A stretch of DNA of 64,000 nucleotides, taken from Poindextera sp963719975 (GTDB taxonomy: Bacteria; Pseudomonadota; Alphaproteobacteria; Caulobacterales; Caulobacteraceae). This document shows positions 44,951-54,043 of this stretch, piece by piece (position 1 is the stretch's first letter; every line of letters begins with the position of its first letter). The stretch covers positions 496,001-560,000 of the forward strand of contig CAVRED010000007.1 of NCBI GenBank assembly GCA_963719975.1, written 5' to 3'. Below the pieces are notes generated by a model, which saw only the letters and a list, made by a program, of their open reading frames with translations, was not told where the DNA came from and did no database searches. The position numbers and the translations under genes were made by a program.

Positions 44951-45559
44951 CTAGAGCCCGCTCAAGAGAAGCGCGAGCTGGCCCTTTAGGTCGCGGTCGA
45001 ACTGTTCGCGGTTCACGAAGCCGCTCAGCAGTTTGCCGAGGTTGAGGTAGTAGATGCCGAAGACCGCCTGCGCGGCGCCCATGAGCGGAGTGTCCGCGCG
45101 GGCCTCGCCGCGCCCCTTGGCCGCCTCGATGAGGACGGCCAGGCGACGGAGGAGGGCGGTCATGAGCTCGTTGACTTCGGCCCGCTGTTCGCCGCTGGCG
45201 ACGTAGCCGAGCTGTCGCATCAGCGCGCGGGCGAGCGCCAGGTCGCGCTCGTGGTAGGCGACAAAGGTCCCGAAGAAGGCGATCAGCTGATCGATGAGCG
45301 CCCGCTCATGCTTGGCGGCGTCATAGGCGCGCTCGACCAGCTCAGTCATCTCCTCCCGGAAGACAAGGATTAGAAGATCATCCTTCGTCTTCGCATAGAG
45401 GAAGAGTGTTCCTGCCGCGACGCCCGCCGCCTCGGCGATCTCCAGCGTGGTGGTCGCCTCGAAGCCCTTGTGGGCGAAGAGAGCGCGCGCGGCGGCGATA
45501 ATCCGGCCGCGCTTCTCGGCCTTGTTTTGCTCTCGGCGACTTAGCGCGGCGTGGGCCAT
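44951..45559 (-). CDS. TetR-family transcriptional regulator
   Basis: 202 residues. HTH at about residues 18-63: KRGRIIAAARALFAHKGFEA, TTLEIAEAAGVAAGTLFLYA. The C-terminal ligand domain is not assigned. On the same strand as and upstream of the aromatic genes and divergent from the hydratase. Two TGAGT-N2-ACTCA palindromes in the divergent region are its probable operators. Confidence 0.92.
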   Translation of the reverse strand: MAHAALSRREQNKAEKRGRIIAAARALFAHKGFEATTTLEIAEAAGVAAGTLFLYAKTKDDLLILVFREEMTELVERAYDAAKHERALIDQLIAFFGTFVAYHERDLALARALMRQLGYVASGEQRAEVNELMTALLRRLAVLIEAAKGRGEARADTPLMGAAQAVFGIYYLNLGKLLSGFVNREQFDRDLKGQLALLLSGL

Positions 45560-45599
45560 GAGCCTCCCCTAGCGGCGCCTGCGTAGGGTGTCAATATAA

Positions 45600-45613
45600 A
45601 TGAGTGAACTCAT
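45600..45613. promoter_or_regulatory. probable TetR operator 1
   Basis: ATGAGTGAACTCAT, a perfect inverted repeat (ATGAGT/ACTCAT, two-base spacer) in an AT-rich stretch 41 bases before the regulator's ATG. Same core as operator 2. Confidence 0.6.
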
Positions 45614-45689
45614 ATATTGTTCGATCCGAACGTTGGCAGAGACTGCCTTTCTATGCAAACCTTCGGCTCAGAGCGCCGGTTCATAAAAT

Positions 45690-45701
45690 TGAGTACACTC
45701 A
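45690..45701. promoter_or_regulatory. probable TetR operator 2
   Basis: TGAGTACACTCA, a perfect inverted repeat with the same TGAGT-N2-ACTCA core, 25 bases before the TTG of the hydratase gene. A site placed to control the divergent promoter. Confidence 0.6.
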
Positions 45702-45725
45702 GACGCTAGCACACAGGAGAACCCG

Positions 45726-46535
45726 TTGCCCATTCCGAAGGACGCCGTCGCCGATCTCGCCCGCCGGCTCGACGAGGCGGAGCGAACGAAGACGCGCATC
45801 GGCCAAGTCTCCAAAGCGTTCCCCGACATGACGGCCGACGACGCCTACGCCGTCCAGGAAGCCTGGATCTCGGAAAAGCTCAGTCGTGGCCGACGCATGG
45901 TCGGTCACAAGATCGGCCTGACCTCACGCGCCATGCAGACGAACGCCCAGATCGACGAGCCCGACTATGGCGTGCTGCTGGACGACATGGTGTTTGCCGA
46001 CGGGGGGGAAGCGCCCGCCGCGCGCTTCATCGCGCCCATGGTGGAAGTGGAGCTTGCGTTCATTCTGGGTCGTCCGCTCAAAGGGCCGGACGTCACGCTG
46101 TTCGACGTGCTCGGCGCCACCGATTACGTCGCGCCGGCGCTCGAAATCATCGATCTGCGGGTCCAACCCGTAGATCCCGAGACTTGCACGCCGATGAAGG
46201 GACTCGACAGCATCTCTGACAACGCCGCGTGCGCCGGCATCGTGATCGGTGGGCGGCCTGTCGCACCGCAGAGCGTCGACTTGCGCTGGTCGGGGGCGAT
46301 CCTCAGCCGCAACGCCGTGATCGAGGAGACGGGGCTGGCCGCCGGGGTGCTGGGCCATCCGGCCGTCGGGATCGCTTGGCTCGCCAACAAGCTCGCAGCG
46401 CACGGCGTGGCGCTGCTGGCGGGCGAAGTCCTGCTATGCGGCTCATTCACTCGCCCGGTCTCGGCGCGCCCAGGCGATGTGTTCCACGCCGACTACGGCC
46501 CCCTCGGGAGCGTCGCGGTTCGGTTCGGTGGCTGA
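45726..46535 (+). CDS. 2-oxo-acid enol hydratase (2-keto-4-pentenoate hydratase / HpaH family)
   Basis: 269 residues from TTG 45726, with AGGAG upstream. MTADDAYAVQEAWISEKLSR, RMVGHKIGLTSRAMQTNAQI, IAPMVEVELAFILGRPLKGP and DNAACAGIVIGGRPV are family blocks. Hydrates the 2-hydroxy-dienoate from the meta-cleavage route. Divergent from the TetR gene; the final aldolase is not in the window. It ends three bases before tRNA-Val. Confidence 0.9.
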   Translation: MPIPKDAVADLARRLDEAERTKTRIGQVSKAFPDMTADDAYAVQEAWISEKLSRGRRMVGHKIGLTSRAMQTNAQIDEPDYGVLLDDMVFADGGEAPAARFIAPMVEVELAFILGRPLKGPDVTLFDVLGATDYVAPALEIIDLRVQPVDPETCTPMKGLDSISDNAACAGIVIGGRPVAPQSVDLRWSGAILSRNAVIEETGLAAGVLGHPAVGIAWLANKLAAHGVALLAGEVLLCGSFTRPVSARPGDVFHADYGPLGSVAVRFGG

Positions 46536-46537
46536 CG

Positions 46538-46612
46538 TGGTGGATGCGACAGGGATTGAACCTGTGACCCCCTCGGTGTGAACGAGGTGCTCTCCCGCTG
46601 AGCTACGCATCC
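46538..46612 (-). tRNA. tRNA-Val (CAC)
   Basis: On the minus strand: acceptor GGATGCG/CGCATCC, D-arm GCTCAGCGGGAGAGC, anticodon stem CCTCG/CGAGG with CAC, T-arm CAGGTTCAATCCCTG, encoded CCA. It abuts the aromatic cluster, but no integrase or attachment repeat was seen. Confidence 0.96.
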
Positions 46613-46761
46613 AGGCCGTCGCGAAACGGGCCGGTGCTATAGCCTCAGCGCCTGACGCGGTCTAGCCGCTTCGGCGCGGCGCCTCGTCCAGCGCCGACCT
46701 CTTGCAGACCTGCGTGCTGCCGGCGCTGCTATGCCGCGCCGCGCCGCGCCGCGCCGGGCGG

Positions 46762-47103
46762 CTAGGGCGCCTGCCCCGACGCACAGCGATCGAGATTGGT
46801 GTAGCCGCCGGTGCTGGAGGGGCGGGTCATCGACAGGGTCCCGCTCGGCCGGTCGAGCGAATAGCGGCTCTGGTCGGTGGGATCGGTCCAGTCGACCTCG
46901 CGCGGGGCGATCCGCGCTGCGAAGCCGTCGACCAGGCTGTGGCCGGGGTCGATGACGACGTCCCAGCGCGTCCCGCTCGCCGGATTGACGCAGTGGACCA
47001 GCGTGGCGTCCGCGGCCACGGTCCACGGCTTGCGGGTCTGCTGGTCGCAGCCGGCGGCGGTCAGAGCGAGCGCGAGCAGGCCGAGGATGGAGCTTTCGCG
47101 CAT
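46762..47103 (-). CDS. small lipoprotein of unknown function
   Basis: 113 residues. Signal with lipobox: ILGLLALALTAAGCDQQ, cysteine at about residue 19. Mature part: HCVNPASGTRWDVVIDPGHS and RYSLDRPSGTLSMTRPS. Two bases after the kinase-phosphatase gene on the same strand, so probably co-expressed. Confidence 0.75.
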   Translation of the reverse strand: MRESSILGLLALALTAAGCDQQTRKPWTVAADATLVHCVNPASGTRWDVVIDPGHSLVDGFAARIAPREVDWTDPTDQSRYSLDRPSGTLSMTRPSSTGGYTNLDRCASGQAP

Positions 47104-47105
47104 GC

Positions 47106-48809
47106 CTACCTCAGCCACAGCGCCGCGATGAGGGCCAGCGCCAGCAAGCCTGCGATCACCTGCCACACCACGACCGGATGACGCTGGTAGAACGTCGGCG
47201 CGGCCACCGGCCGGTCCGACGCCGAGGCGACCGGCCCGGACTCCAGCTCGTTCGCGAGTTCGACCGCATCGGGACGCGCCGCTGGGTCGGCGGCGATGGC
47301 GCGCTCGATGACGTCCTGCAACCAGGCCGGCAAGTCGGGCCGAAGGGTGAGCAGGTCCTTGGGCCGCTCGAGCCTCGGGCGGCTCGTGGCGTCGACGTTG
47401 CCGTATGGATATTGGCCGGTGAAGGCGCGGAACAGGGTGACCCCCAGCGCATACACGTCGGTCGCATCGTCGCCCGGCTCGCCGGCGAACATCTCCGGCG
47501 CCATGTAGGCGGCCGTGCCAGGGACCTCGGTCGGCGCTTCGTCCTCGAGGCCGGGCACGCGGACGACGCCGAGATCGAGCAGCTTCAGGCCGCCGCTTCT
47601 CTCCAGCATCACATTGTCGGGCTTGATGTCGCGGTGGATGACTCCGATGCGGTGCAGGGCGCCGGCCGCGCGGGCGAGCCGAACGCCGATCCCGCGGCCT
47701 TCCTCCAGCCCGATGTTCGGCCGGCGGTTCAGACGCGTCTCCAGCAGCTCGCCGCCGTAGAGCGGCATGACCGTGTAGAGGCAGGTCTGGCGCCCTGGCG
47801 GCAGCTCGACGATGCGCGCCACCCACGGGCTCTGCACCCGCGCGCCGACCCAGGCCTCGCGAACGAAGGCGGCTTGGTGGGAGGCGACCGCTCCCACCGG
47901 GGCTTGCGGGAATTTCAGCACGTACGAGCCGGCCTCGACCTTGTCCTCGCCGACCAAGAGGCGGCTGTAGCGGCCCTCCGAGACGATGCCCATTAGCGCG
48001 AAGCCGTCGATGGTCTCGCCGGGATGCGGGGCCGGCACGATCGGCAGCGCCATGAGCGCGCGGCCGATGTCGGCGGAGCGCGGCTGCGGCAGGCCGACCA
48101 CGTCCAGGACCAGCGCCGTGCAGTTGTCCTGGCTGCCGGCGGCCAGCGCCGCGTCGACGAGCGTGCGGCTCGCCACGGCGGGCGCGGTGCGCGCGCGCAA
48201 CACCTCGGCGATTGCCTCGTCGCTCAGGGTCCCGTGCACGCCGTCGCTGCACAGCATGAAGCGGTCGTGGAGTGCGATCGGATGGGCCGCGTAGTCGAGG
48301 CGCAGCTCCGCCTCGACTCCGAGGGCGCGGTAGAGCAGCGGCTGGCCGTTCGCGCTGCCGCGCACATGATCCTCGGTGAGCCGCGTCAGCCGCTCGCCGC
48401 TGAGACGATAGGCGCGGCTGTCCCCGACGTGCACCACGTGCGCAAGGCGGCCGCGCAGGACGAGCGCGGTGAAGGTCGTGCCCATGCCGGCCAGCTGGAC
48501 GTCCTGCTGGCCCTGGGCGTGCATCCAGCGATTGAGCGAGTTCAAGATGCGGGCCGCCGCCCAGCGCACCTCCAGCGTCTCCGGCACCTCCCAGAAGCCG
48601 TCGAGGAAGCCGCGGACGGCGGTCTCGGCGGCCTCGCGTCCGCCGTGGTGCGAGCCGATTCCGTCGGCGAGCGCCGCCACCACGTCGCGCCGCTCCTCGC
48701 CGCCCATGCCGCCAACGACGGCGCCGACAAAGTCTTCGTTGCGCCGGCGCTCGCCCTTCTCAGAGGCGAAGCCGATGCTGACCTTCGGGTCGGCCGCGGT
48801 TTCGGTCAC
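47106..48809 (-). CDS. bifunctional PP2C-type phosphatase / Ser-Thr protein kinase with C-terminal membrane anchor
   Basis: 567 residues. PP2C domain (about 8-240): GERRRNEDFVG, ALADGIGSHHGGREA, MGTTFTALVL, VVHVGDSRAYRL, MLCSDGVHGTL and SQDNCTALVLDV. Kinase domain (about 265-520): ATP lysine in SYVLKFPQ, HRDIKPDNVM catalytic loop, DLGVVRV in place of DFG, GTAAYMAPEMF, TDVYALGVTLFRAF. The C-terminus is a hydrophobic anchor (VVWQVIAGLLALALIAALWL), so it is on the inner membrane. Such fusions occur next to nitrate/ammonium uptake genes; here amtB lies upstream on the same strand. Confidence 0.93.
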   Translation of the reverse strand: MTETAADPKVSIGFASEKGERRRNEDFVGAVVGGMGGEERRDVVAALADGIGSHHGGREAAETAVRGFLDGFWEVPETLEVRWAAARILNSLNRWMHAQGQQDVQLAGMGTTFTALVLRGRLAHVVHVGDSRAYRLSGERLTRLTEDHVRGSANGQPLLYRALGVEAELRLDYAAHPIALHDRFMLCSDGVHGTLSDEAIAEVLRARTAPAVASRTLVDAALAAGSQDNCTALVLDVVGLPQPRSADIGRALMALPIVPAPHPGETIDGFALMGIVSEGRYSRLLVGEDKVEAGSYVLKFPQAPVGAVASHQAAFVREAWVGARVQSPWVARIVELPPGRQTCLYTVMPLYGGELLETRLNRRPNIGLEEGRGIGVRLARAAGALHRIGVIHRDIKPDNVMLERSGGLKLLDLGVVRVPGLEDEAPTEVPGTAAYMAPEMFAGEPGDDATDVYALGVTLFRAFTGQYPYGNVDATSRPRLERPKDLLTLRPDLPAWLQDVIERAIAADPAARPDAVELANELESGPVASASDRPVAAPTFYQRHPVVVWQVIAGLLALALIAALWLR

Positions 48810-48875
48810 CGATATCCCCGCATGACGCAGAGCGCTGCTCAGCTATCCGTACGCCGGCTTCGTCACACAGCAAGA

Positions 48876-48903
48876 GGCCGAGGCGGGGGAGTCCGCCTCG
48901 GCC
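48876..48903. terminator. probable terminator downstream of amtB
   Basis: Perfect 11-base stem GGCCGAGGCGG/CCGCCTCGGCC with a six-base loop, 25 bases past the amtB stop. On the minus strand it is followed by TCTTGC, a weak U-tract. It could limit reading from amtB into the kinase gene. Confidence 0.55.
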
Positions 48904-48927
48904 CTCGACGCGGCGTTGGGGAGGAGC

Positions 48928-50247
48928 CTAGCCGCCTTCGAAGTTGTACGCCGTCTCGCCGTGGATCGCGTCGTCGCCGATCTCGAGCACGGCGTCCGGC
49001 ATGCGCAGCTTCACGAACAGCCCGATCAGGCGCAGCAGCACGAACGTCATGATCGCGTTGAAGACGATGATGAAGAGCGCCGCCAACGCCTGCATCTCCA
49101 GCTGTTTCACCCCGGCGGCGCCGTAGATTATGCCGGTGATCGAAACGCCAGGGGCGTCTTTATCGGTGCCGATGTACTCGATCATGTTCGGGTTCGCGAG
49201 GACGCCGACCAGGAGGCCGCCGGTCAGACCGGCGACGCCATGCGTCGAGAGGACGCCCAGCGTGTCGTCGACGCGCTGCATGAACTTGGTCGACTGGACC
49301 TTGTTCATGAAGAACCAGGGAATGATGCCCGTGCAGATGCCGATGGCGAGGGCGCCATAGCCGTCCACGTAGCCGGCGGCTGGCGTGATGCCGACGAGGC
49401 CGGCGATCATGCCGTTGATGGCGCCGACGACCGACGGCTTCTTGTTGAACAGCGTGTCCATCAACACCCAGACCAGGAGCGAAACGCAGGTGGTGAGGTT
49501 GGTGTTGAGCACCGCAGCGGCGGCGTCATGGTTGGCGAAGTAGGGGTCGCCGCCATTGAAGCCGTTCCAGCCCAGCCACAGGATGCCGGCCCCGACCAGG
49601 GCGAGCAGCAGGTTGTTGGGCTCGAAGTGTTCCCGGTCGGCCTGCAGCCGCGGGCCGACGACGGCCGCCGCGACGAAGCCGGAGACCCCGGCCGCCAGGT
49701 GGATGACGTAGCCGCCCGAGAAGTCGGCCGCGCCCATCTGCGCCAGCCAGCCGCCGCCCCACAGCGAGAAGGCGCCAACCGTGTAGTCGAGCACCATCCA
49801 CAGCGGAACGAAGATGACCCAGGCCCTGAAGCTCATCCGACCGAGAAGCGAGCCGGCCAGAATGATCACGGTGATGGCCGCGAACACGAACTGGAAGAAC
49901 ATCATCGTGGCCATCGGGAACGCGAGCGGCGGCATGCCGCCCGCGGCGGCCGGAATTGTGGCCTGGCTGGCCAGGAACCCCGCGTCGAGCGCGGGCAGCG
50001 GTTTCCCGAGGAAGGGGAACCACTGTGGTCCAAAGGCCATGTTGTAGGCGGCCAGCACCCACACGACCATCACGGCCGCGAAGGCGTAGAGCGCCATGAA
50101 CGACGAGTTCAGCGCCCACTTGCGTTTCACCAGTCCGCCGTAAAGGACGACGAGACCTGGGATGCTTTGCAGGCCGACGAAGGTCGCGGCGGCCAGCTGC
50201 CAGGCGTTGGAACCGGTATCGAGCCATTTTGGCGACGGTAAGAGCAT
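48928..50247 (-). CDS. amtB: ammonium transporter (Amt family)
   Basis: 439 residues, about 11 membrane segments. Family blocks: LVVLYGGLVKRKWALNS, GGYVIHLAAGVSGFVAAAVV with the first pore His, GGDPYFANHDAAAAVLNTNL, and STHGVAGLTGGLLVG with the second His. C-terminal GDDAIHGETAYNFEGG is the conserved GlnK-contact tail. No glnK lies next to it here. The 251-base gap to gph holds no clear promoter motif. Confidence 0.97.
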   Translation of the reverse strand: MLLPSPKWLDTGSNAWQLAAATFVGLQSIPGLVVLYGGLVKRKWALNSSFMALYAFAAVMVVWVLAAYNMAFGPQWFPFLGKPLPALDAGFLASQATIPAAAGGMPPLAFPMATMMFFQFVFAAITVIILAGSLLGRMSFRAWVIFVPLWMVLDYTVGAFSLWGGGWLAQMGAADFSGGYVIHLAAGVSGFVAAAVVGPRLQADREHFEPNNLLLALVGAGILWLGWNGFNGGDPYFANHDAAAAVLNTNLTTCVSLLVWVLMDTLFNKKPSVVGAINGMIAGLVGITPAAGYVDGYGALAIGICTGIIPWFFMNKVQSTKFMQRVDDTLGVLSTHGVAGLTGGLLVGVLANPNMIEYIGTDKDAPGVSITGIIYGAAGVKQLEMQALAALFIIVFNAIMTFVLLRLIGLFVKLRMPDAVLEIGDDAIHGETAYNFEGG

Positions 50248-50498
50248 GTGGAACCCCCCAATGCGGCTGGAGCGGGTCTCGGGTTCACACGTCGCGAGGG
50301 AACTCTAAGCCACTACCGAGACGACGCTTTTTCTCGATTACGGGAAGCAAGGCCTTCGCGACCGGTCCAAGCGTTAACGAAGAGGAAAAGCGGGGGTCAA
50401 AGACCGAATCCGCCGGTCGCAGAGCCGACCGGAATTGGTTGTGGATTGCCGCAAGGTTGGGCGCCGGCGCCCGATTCTTGGGCGAGGGCGACGGCGGG

Positions 50499-51195
50499 TC
50501 AGGGTTGGCCGAGCAGGCGACCGACCAGGGGCGCGAGCTCGGAATAGTGCTCGATCAGGTGGTCCCCGCCCAGCTCGGCCGGCGCGATTTCGGTGTAGCC
50601 GAACGTGACGACGATCGACGGCGCGCCTGCGTCGCGGGCGGCGCCGACATCGGATGCCGAGTTGCCCACCATCACCGCGCGCTCGATCCGCCCGCCCGCC
50701 GCCTCAACAGCCGCGATCAGGTGCCTGCCGTCGGGCTTGGGGGCCGGGACGTTGTCCGGTCCGACGATGGCCGCGAAGTAGCGGGCCAGATCCAGGCCCT
50801 CGAGCAGGGCCACGGAGAGGTCGGTGAACTTGTTGGTGCAGACGCAGAGCCTGGCGCCGGCGTCGGTGAGCTCGCCAAGCGCCTGCTCGACGCCGTCGAA
50901 CGGGCGGCTCTCCAGCGCGATGCGCTCGCGGTAGACCTCGATGAAGCGCGTCACCAAGGGGCGGGTCTCGCCGGGAACCAGCCTGGCGCCGGCCGCCTGG
51001 AACCCGTGCTCGATCAGGGCGCGGGCGCCGCGGCCGACCATCACCCTGAGCCTGCGCCAGGGTCAGCGTCGGCAGGCGCTGTTCGGAGAGCACGGCGTTG
51101 AGCGAGGCGACGAGATCGGGGGCGGAGTTGACGAGGGTGCCGTCGAGGTCGAGCGCGACGGTGGCGCCGGCGAGGCTTCCTGGGGTCAAGGACAT
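50499..51195 (-). CDS. gph: phosphoglycolate phosphatase, HAD family (one frameshift)
   Basis: About 232 residues from ATG 51195. Motif I VALDLDGTLVNSAPDLVASL; then in another frame MVGRGARALIEHG, RLCVCTNKFTDLSVALLEGL (motif II), the lysine in VPAPKPDGRHLIAA and MVGNSASDVGAARDAG (motif IV). The frames join at about 51055; removing one G gives LAQAQVMVGRGARA. Clears 2-phosphoglycolate from DNA repair or oxygenase activity. Divergent from glmU. Confidence 0.9.
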
Positions 51196-51254
51196 GCGCC
51201 GGCGTTTCGGCTAAATCGAAGGCGCGCGCAACGCCGAGATTCGAAGGAGCCCCA

Positions 51255-52602
51255 ATGCCCGCCCGCGCCGCCGTCATCCTGGCCGCCGGCCAGGGCACGC
51301 GGATGAAGTCGCCAAAGCCCAAGGTGCTGCACGCCGTGGGCGGGCGCGCCATGCTGGATTGGGTCATCGACGCCGCCGAGGCCTTTGGCGCCGAGCGGAT
51401 CGTCGTGGTCGTCGGCAAGGACGCGGGCGAGGTCGAGGCGCACGTGGCCGCCCGCCTCGGGCCGGGCCACACCGCCGTCCAGGACCCGCCGCTGGGCACC
51501 GGCCACGCCGTGCTGGCGGCGAGGAACGCGCTCGCCGGCTTCGACGGCGAGGTCGTCGTCGCCTGCGCCGACGGGCCGGCGCTGACCGCCGGCGATGTCG
51601 AGCCCTTGCTCGCGTCTGCTGGACCAGGGCGCCGACCTCGCGGTGATGGGGTTCGAGACGGCCGAGCCGGCCGCGTACGGCCGCATGATCATGCAAGACG
51701 GCCGGCTGAAGCGGGTGGTCGAGGCGCAAGCGATGCGACGCCGGCGGAGCTCGCGGTGACCGCCTGCAACGCCGGCGTCTTCGCCGCGCCGGCGGGCCCG
51801 CTGTTCCACTGGCTCGGGCAGGTCCGGCCCAACAACGCCAAGGGCGAATACTACCTGACCGACATCGTCCGGCTGGCCGATGCCGAGGGAAAGGACGTGC
51901 GCGCGGCGTTCGCGCCGGAGGAGGCATTCATGGGCGTCAACTCCCAGGCCGAGCTGGCCGAGGCCGAAGCGGCGTTCCAGGCGAAGAAGCGGCGCGCGCT
52001 GATGGACGCCGGCGTCAGCATGACCGCGCCGGAGACGGTCTACCTCTCGGCCGACACCGAGATCGCCGGCGGCGCGGTGGTCGAGCCGTTCGTGGTGTTC
52101 GGACCGGGCGTAAAGGTCGAGGCCGGCGCCGTGATCCGCGCCTTCAGCCACCTCGAGGGCTGCATCGTGCGCGAAGGCGCGCTTGGTCGGGCCCTATGCG
52201 CGCCTCAGGCCCGGCGCGGAAATCGGCCAGGAAGCCCACATCGGCAACTTCGTCGAGGTGAAGAAGGTCAAGGTGGGCAAGGGGGCCAAGGCCAACCATC
52301 TGGCCTATCTGGGCGACGGCTCGGTCGGCGCGGGCGCCAACATCGGCGCCGGGACCATCTTCTGCAACTACGACGGCTTCGACAAATACGACACCCACGT
52401 GGGCGAGGGGGCCTTCATCGGCTCCAACTCGGCCCTCGTCGCGCCGGTGACCATCGGCGACGGCGCCTACACCGGCTCCGGCTCGGTGATCACCAAGGAC
52501 GTCGCGCCGAACGCGCTCGCCCTCGGCCGCGCGCGCCAGGAGGAGAAGCCGGGCTGGGCTGCGGCGTTCCGCGCGAAGAAGCGGGCCGAAGAACGGGGCT
52601 AA
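51255..52602 (+). CDS. glmU: bifunctional GlcNAc-1-P uridyltransferase / glucosamine-1-P acetyltransferase (three frameshifts)
   Basis: About 449 residues. N-terminal: AAVILAAGQGTRMKSPKPKV, VVGKDAGEVEAHV, QDPPLGTGHAVLAARNAL. Middle: VTACNAGVFAAPAGPLFHWL, RPNNAKGEYYLTDIVRLADA. C-terminal left-handed helix: GPYARLRPGAEIGQEAHIGN, IGAGTIFCNYDGFDKYDTHV, TGSGSVITKDVAPNAL. Shifts at about 51615, 51735 and 52190, each restorable by one base. Makes UDP-GlcNAc for peptidoglycan and LPS, so a truly broken gene is not expected. Confidence 0.93.
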
Positions 52603-52706
52603 CCTGCTCGATCGAACGCCACGGCGCCTTGCCGTCGAGTGGCGCTTTTGCACGTCCCGCTCGCTCGGGGCTCGCCACCCGGCCACGCTTCCCGTATCTC
52701 GGATCG

Positions 52707-54002
52707 ATGAGCGCCGCGGCCGAGCCTTCGACGACCACCCGCCGATCACCCGCACCCAGGTCGCCGCGGCGGTCATGGGCAATGCGCTCGAGTTCTACGA
52801 CTTCACCACCTACACCATCTTCGCCGTCGACATCGGCAAGGCCTTCTTCCCATCGCACTCGCCGTTCGCGAGCCTGATGGCCTCGCTGGGCACGTTCGGC
52901 GCGGGCTTCCTCACCCGGCCGATCGGGGCCTTCGCCATCGGCGCCATCGGCGACCGCATCGGCCGGCGGCCGGCCATGCTGCTCTCGTTCGCCCTCATGG
53001 GCGTTGCGATCCTCGGGCTGGCGTCGACGCCGTCGTTCGCCCAGATCGGCGTGATCGCGCCGATCGCGGTGGTGACCTTCCGCCTGATCCAGGGCTTCGC
53101 GCTGGGCGGCGAGGTTGGCCCGGCGACCGCCTTCCTGATCGAGGCCGCCCCGCCGAACCGGCGCGGGCTGATCGGCTCGTGGCAGTCGGCCAGCCAGTCG
53201 GCGGCCTCCCTGGTCGGCGGCGCGGTCGGCGCGGCGATGGCGATGATGCTCGCCCCCGCGCTGCTCGAGGGCCTCGGCTGGCGCGTCGCGTTCTGGATCG
53301 GCGCGCTCGTGCTGCCGTTCGGCCTCATCATCCGCCGCCGCCTGCCCGAGACGCTGCACCGGCTCGAAGAGGCCTCGGCTGCGCTCCCCGAGACCGCGGA
53401 GCTGGCCGCGCACATCCCGATCATCGTTTTCGGCCTGGCCGCGATCCTCTGCTTCACGACCTCGACCTATGTGCGGCTCTACATCACCACCTACGCGACC
53501 ACGACCCTGCACATGGCGGCGAGCGCGGCCTACGCCGCCTCGGCGGTGAACGGGGCGGCCGGCGTCGTCTTCACCCTGCTCGGCGGCTGGCTCTCGGACC
53601 TCTATGGACGCAAGCGGGTCATGATCATCCCGCTCGTGATCTTCTTCTTCGTCCTGGCGCCCGACGTTCTGGCTGATGGTCCGCAACCACGACGCGCCGA
53701 CGCTCCTGATCGGCACCGGCGTGGTGAGCGCGCTTGGCTCGCTCTCGACCGGCGCGGCGCTGATCGTGCTCGCCGAGGGCCTGCACAAGGGCCTGCGCTC
53801 CACCGGCATGGGCGTCGTCTACGCGCTCTCGGTGGCGATCTTCGGCGGCGCGACCCAGCCGCTGATCGCCTGGCTGATCCATGTGACCCACCAGCCGCTG
53901 GCGCCGGCCTTCTACCTGATGGTCACGACCGCGATCGGCATCGCCGCCATGGTGCTCGTGCGCGAGACCCACCCGGAGCTCGCCGTCGCGCGCTCCGCCT
54001 GA
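52707..54002 (+). CDS. MFS metabolite:H+ symporter (MHS family; two frameshifts)
   Basis: About 431 residues, 12 hydrophobic segments. Start probably ATG 52707 (MSAAAEPS), joining near 52730 to ITRTQVAAAVMGNALEFYDF, the MHS N-terminus. GDRIGRRPAMLLSFALMGVA and GWLSDLYGRKRVMIIP are the MFS loops; RLIQGFALGGEVGPATAFLI is also typical. A second shift at about 53667: removing one C gives LAPTFWLMVRNHDAP. Related carriers import citrate, proline or shikimate; substrate unknown. Confidence 0.85.
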
Positions 54003-54043
54003 AGGGGTCGCGCCCGGCCGAGCTTTCACCTATCTGCTAGGCC

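Noticed and set aside
39708..46612. Aromatic cluster as a genomic island at tRNA-Val.
   Set aside because: No integrase, no direct repeat of the tRNA end and no shift in base composition were seen.
46730..46760. GCCGCG tandem run as a meaningful repeat.
   Set aside because: A few copies of a GC-rich hexamer are expected in this composition; no structure or gene is tied to it.
50248..50498. Sigma-54 promoter for amtB near 50455-50475 (GGCGCCCAACCTTGC on the minus strand).
   Set aside because: The GG-GC spacing is one base off the -24/-12 rule and the flanks fit poorly; no NtrC-type sites were seen.
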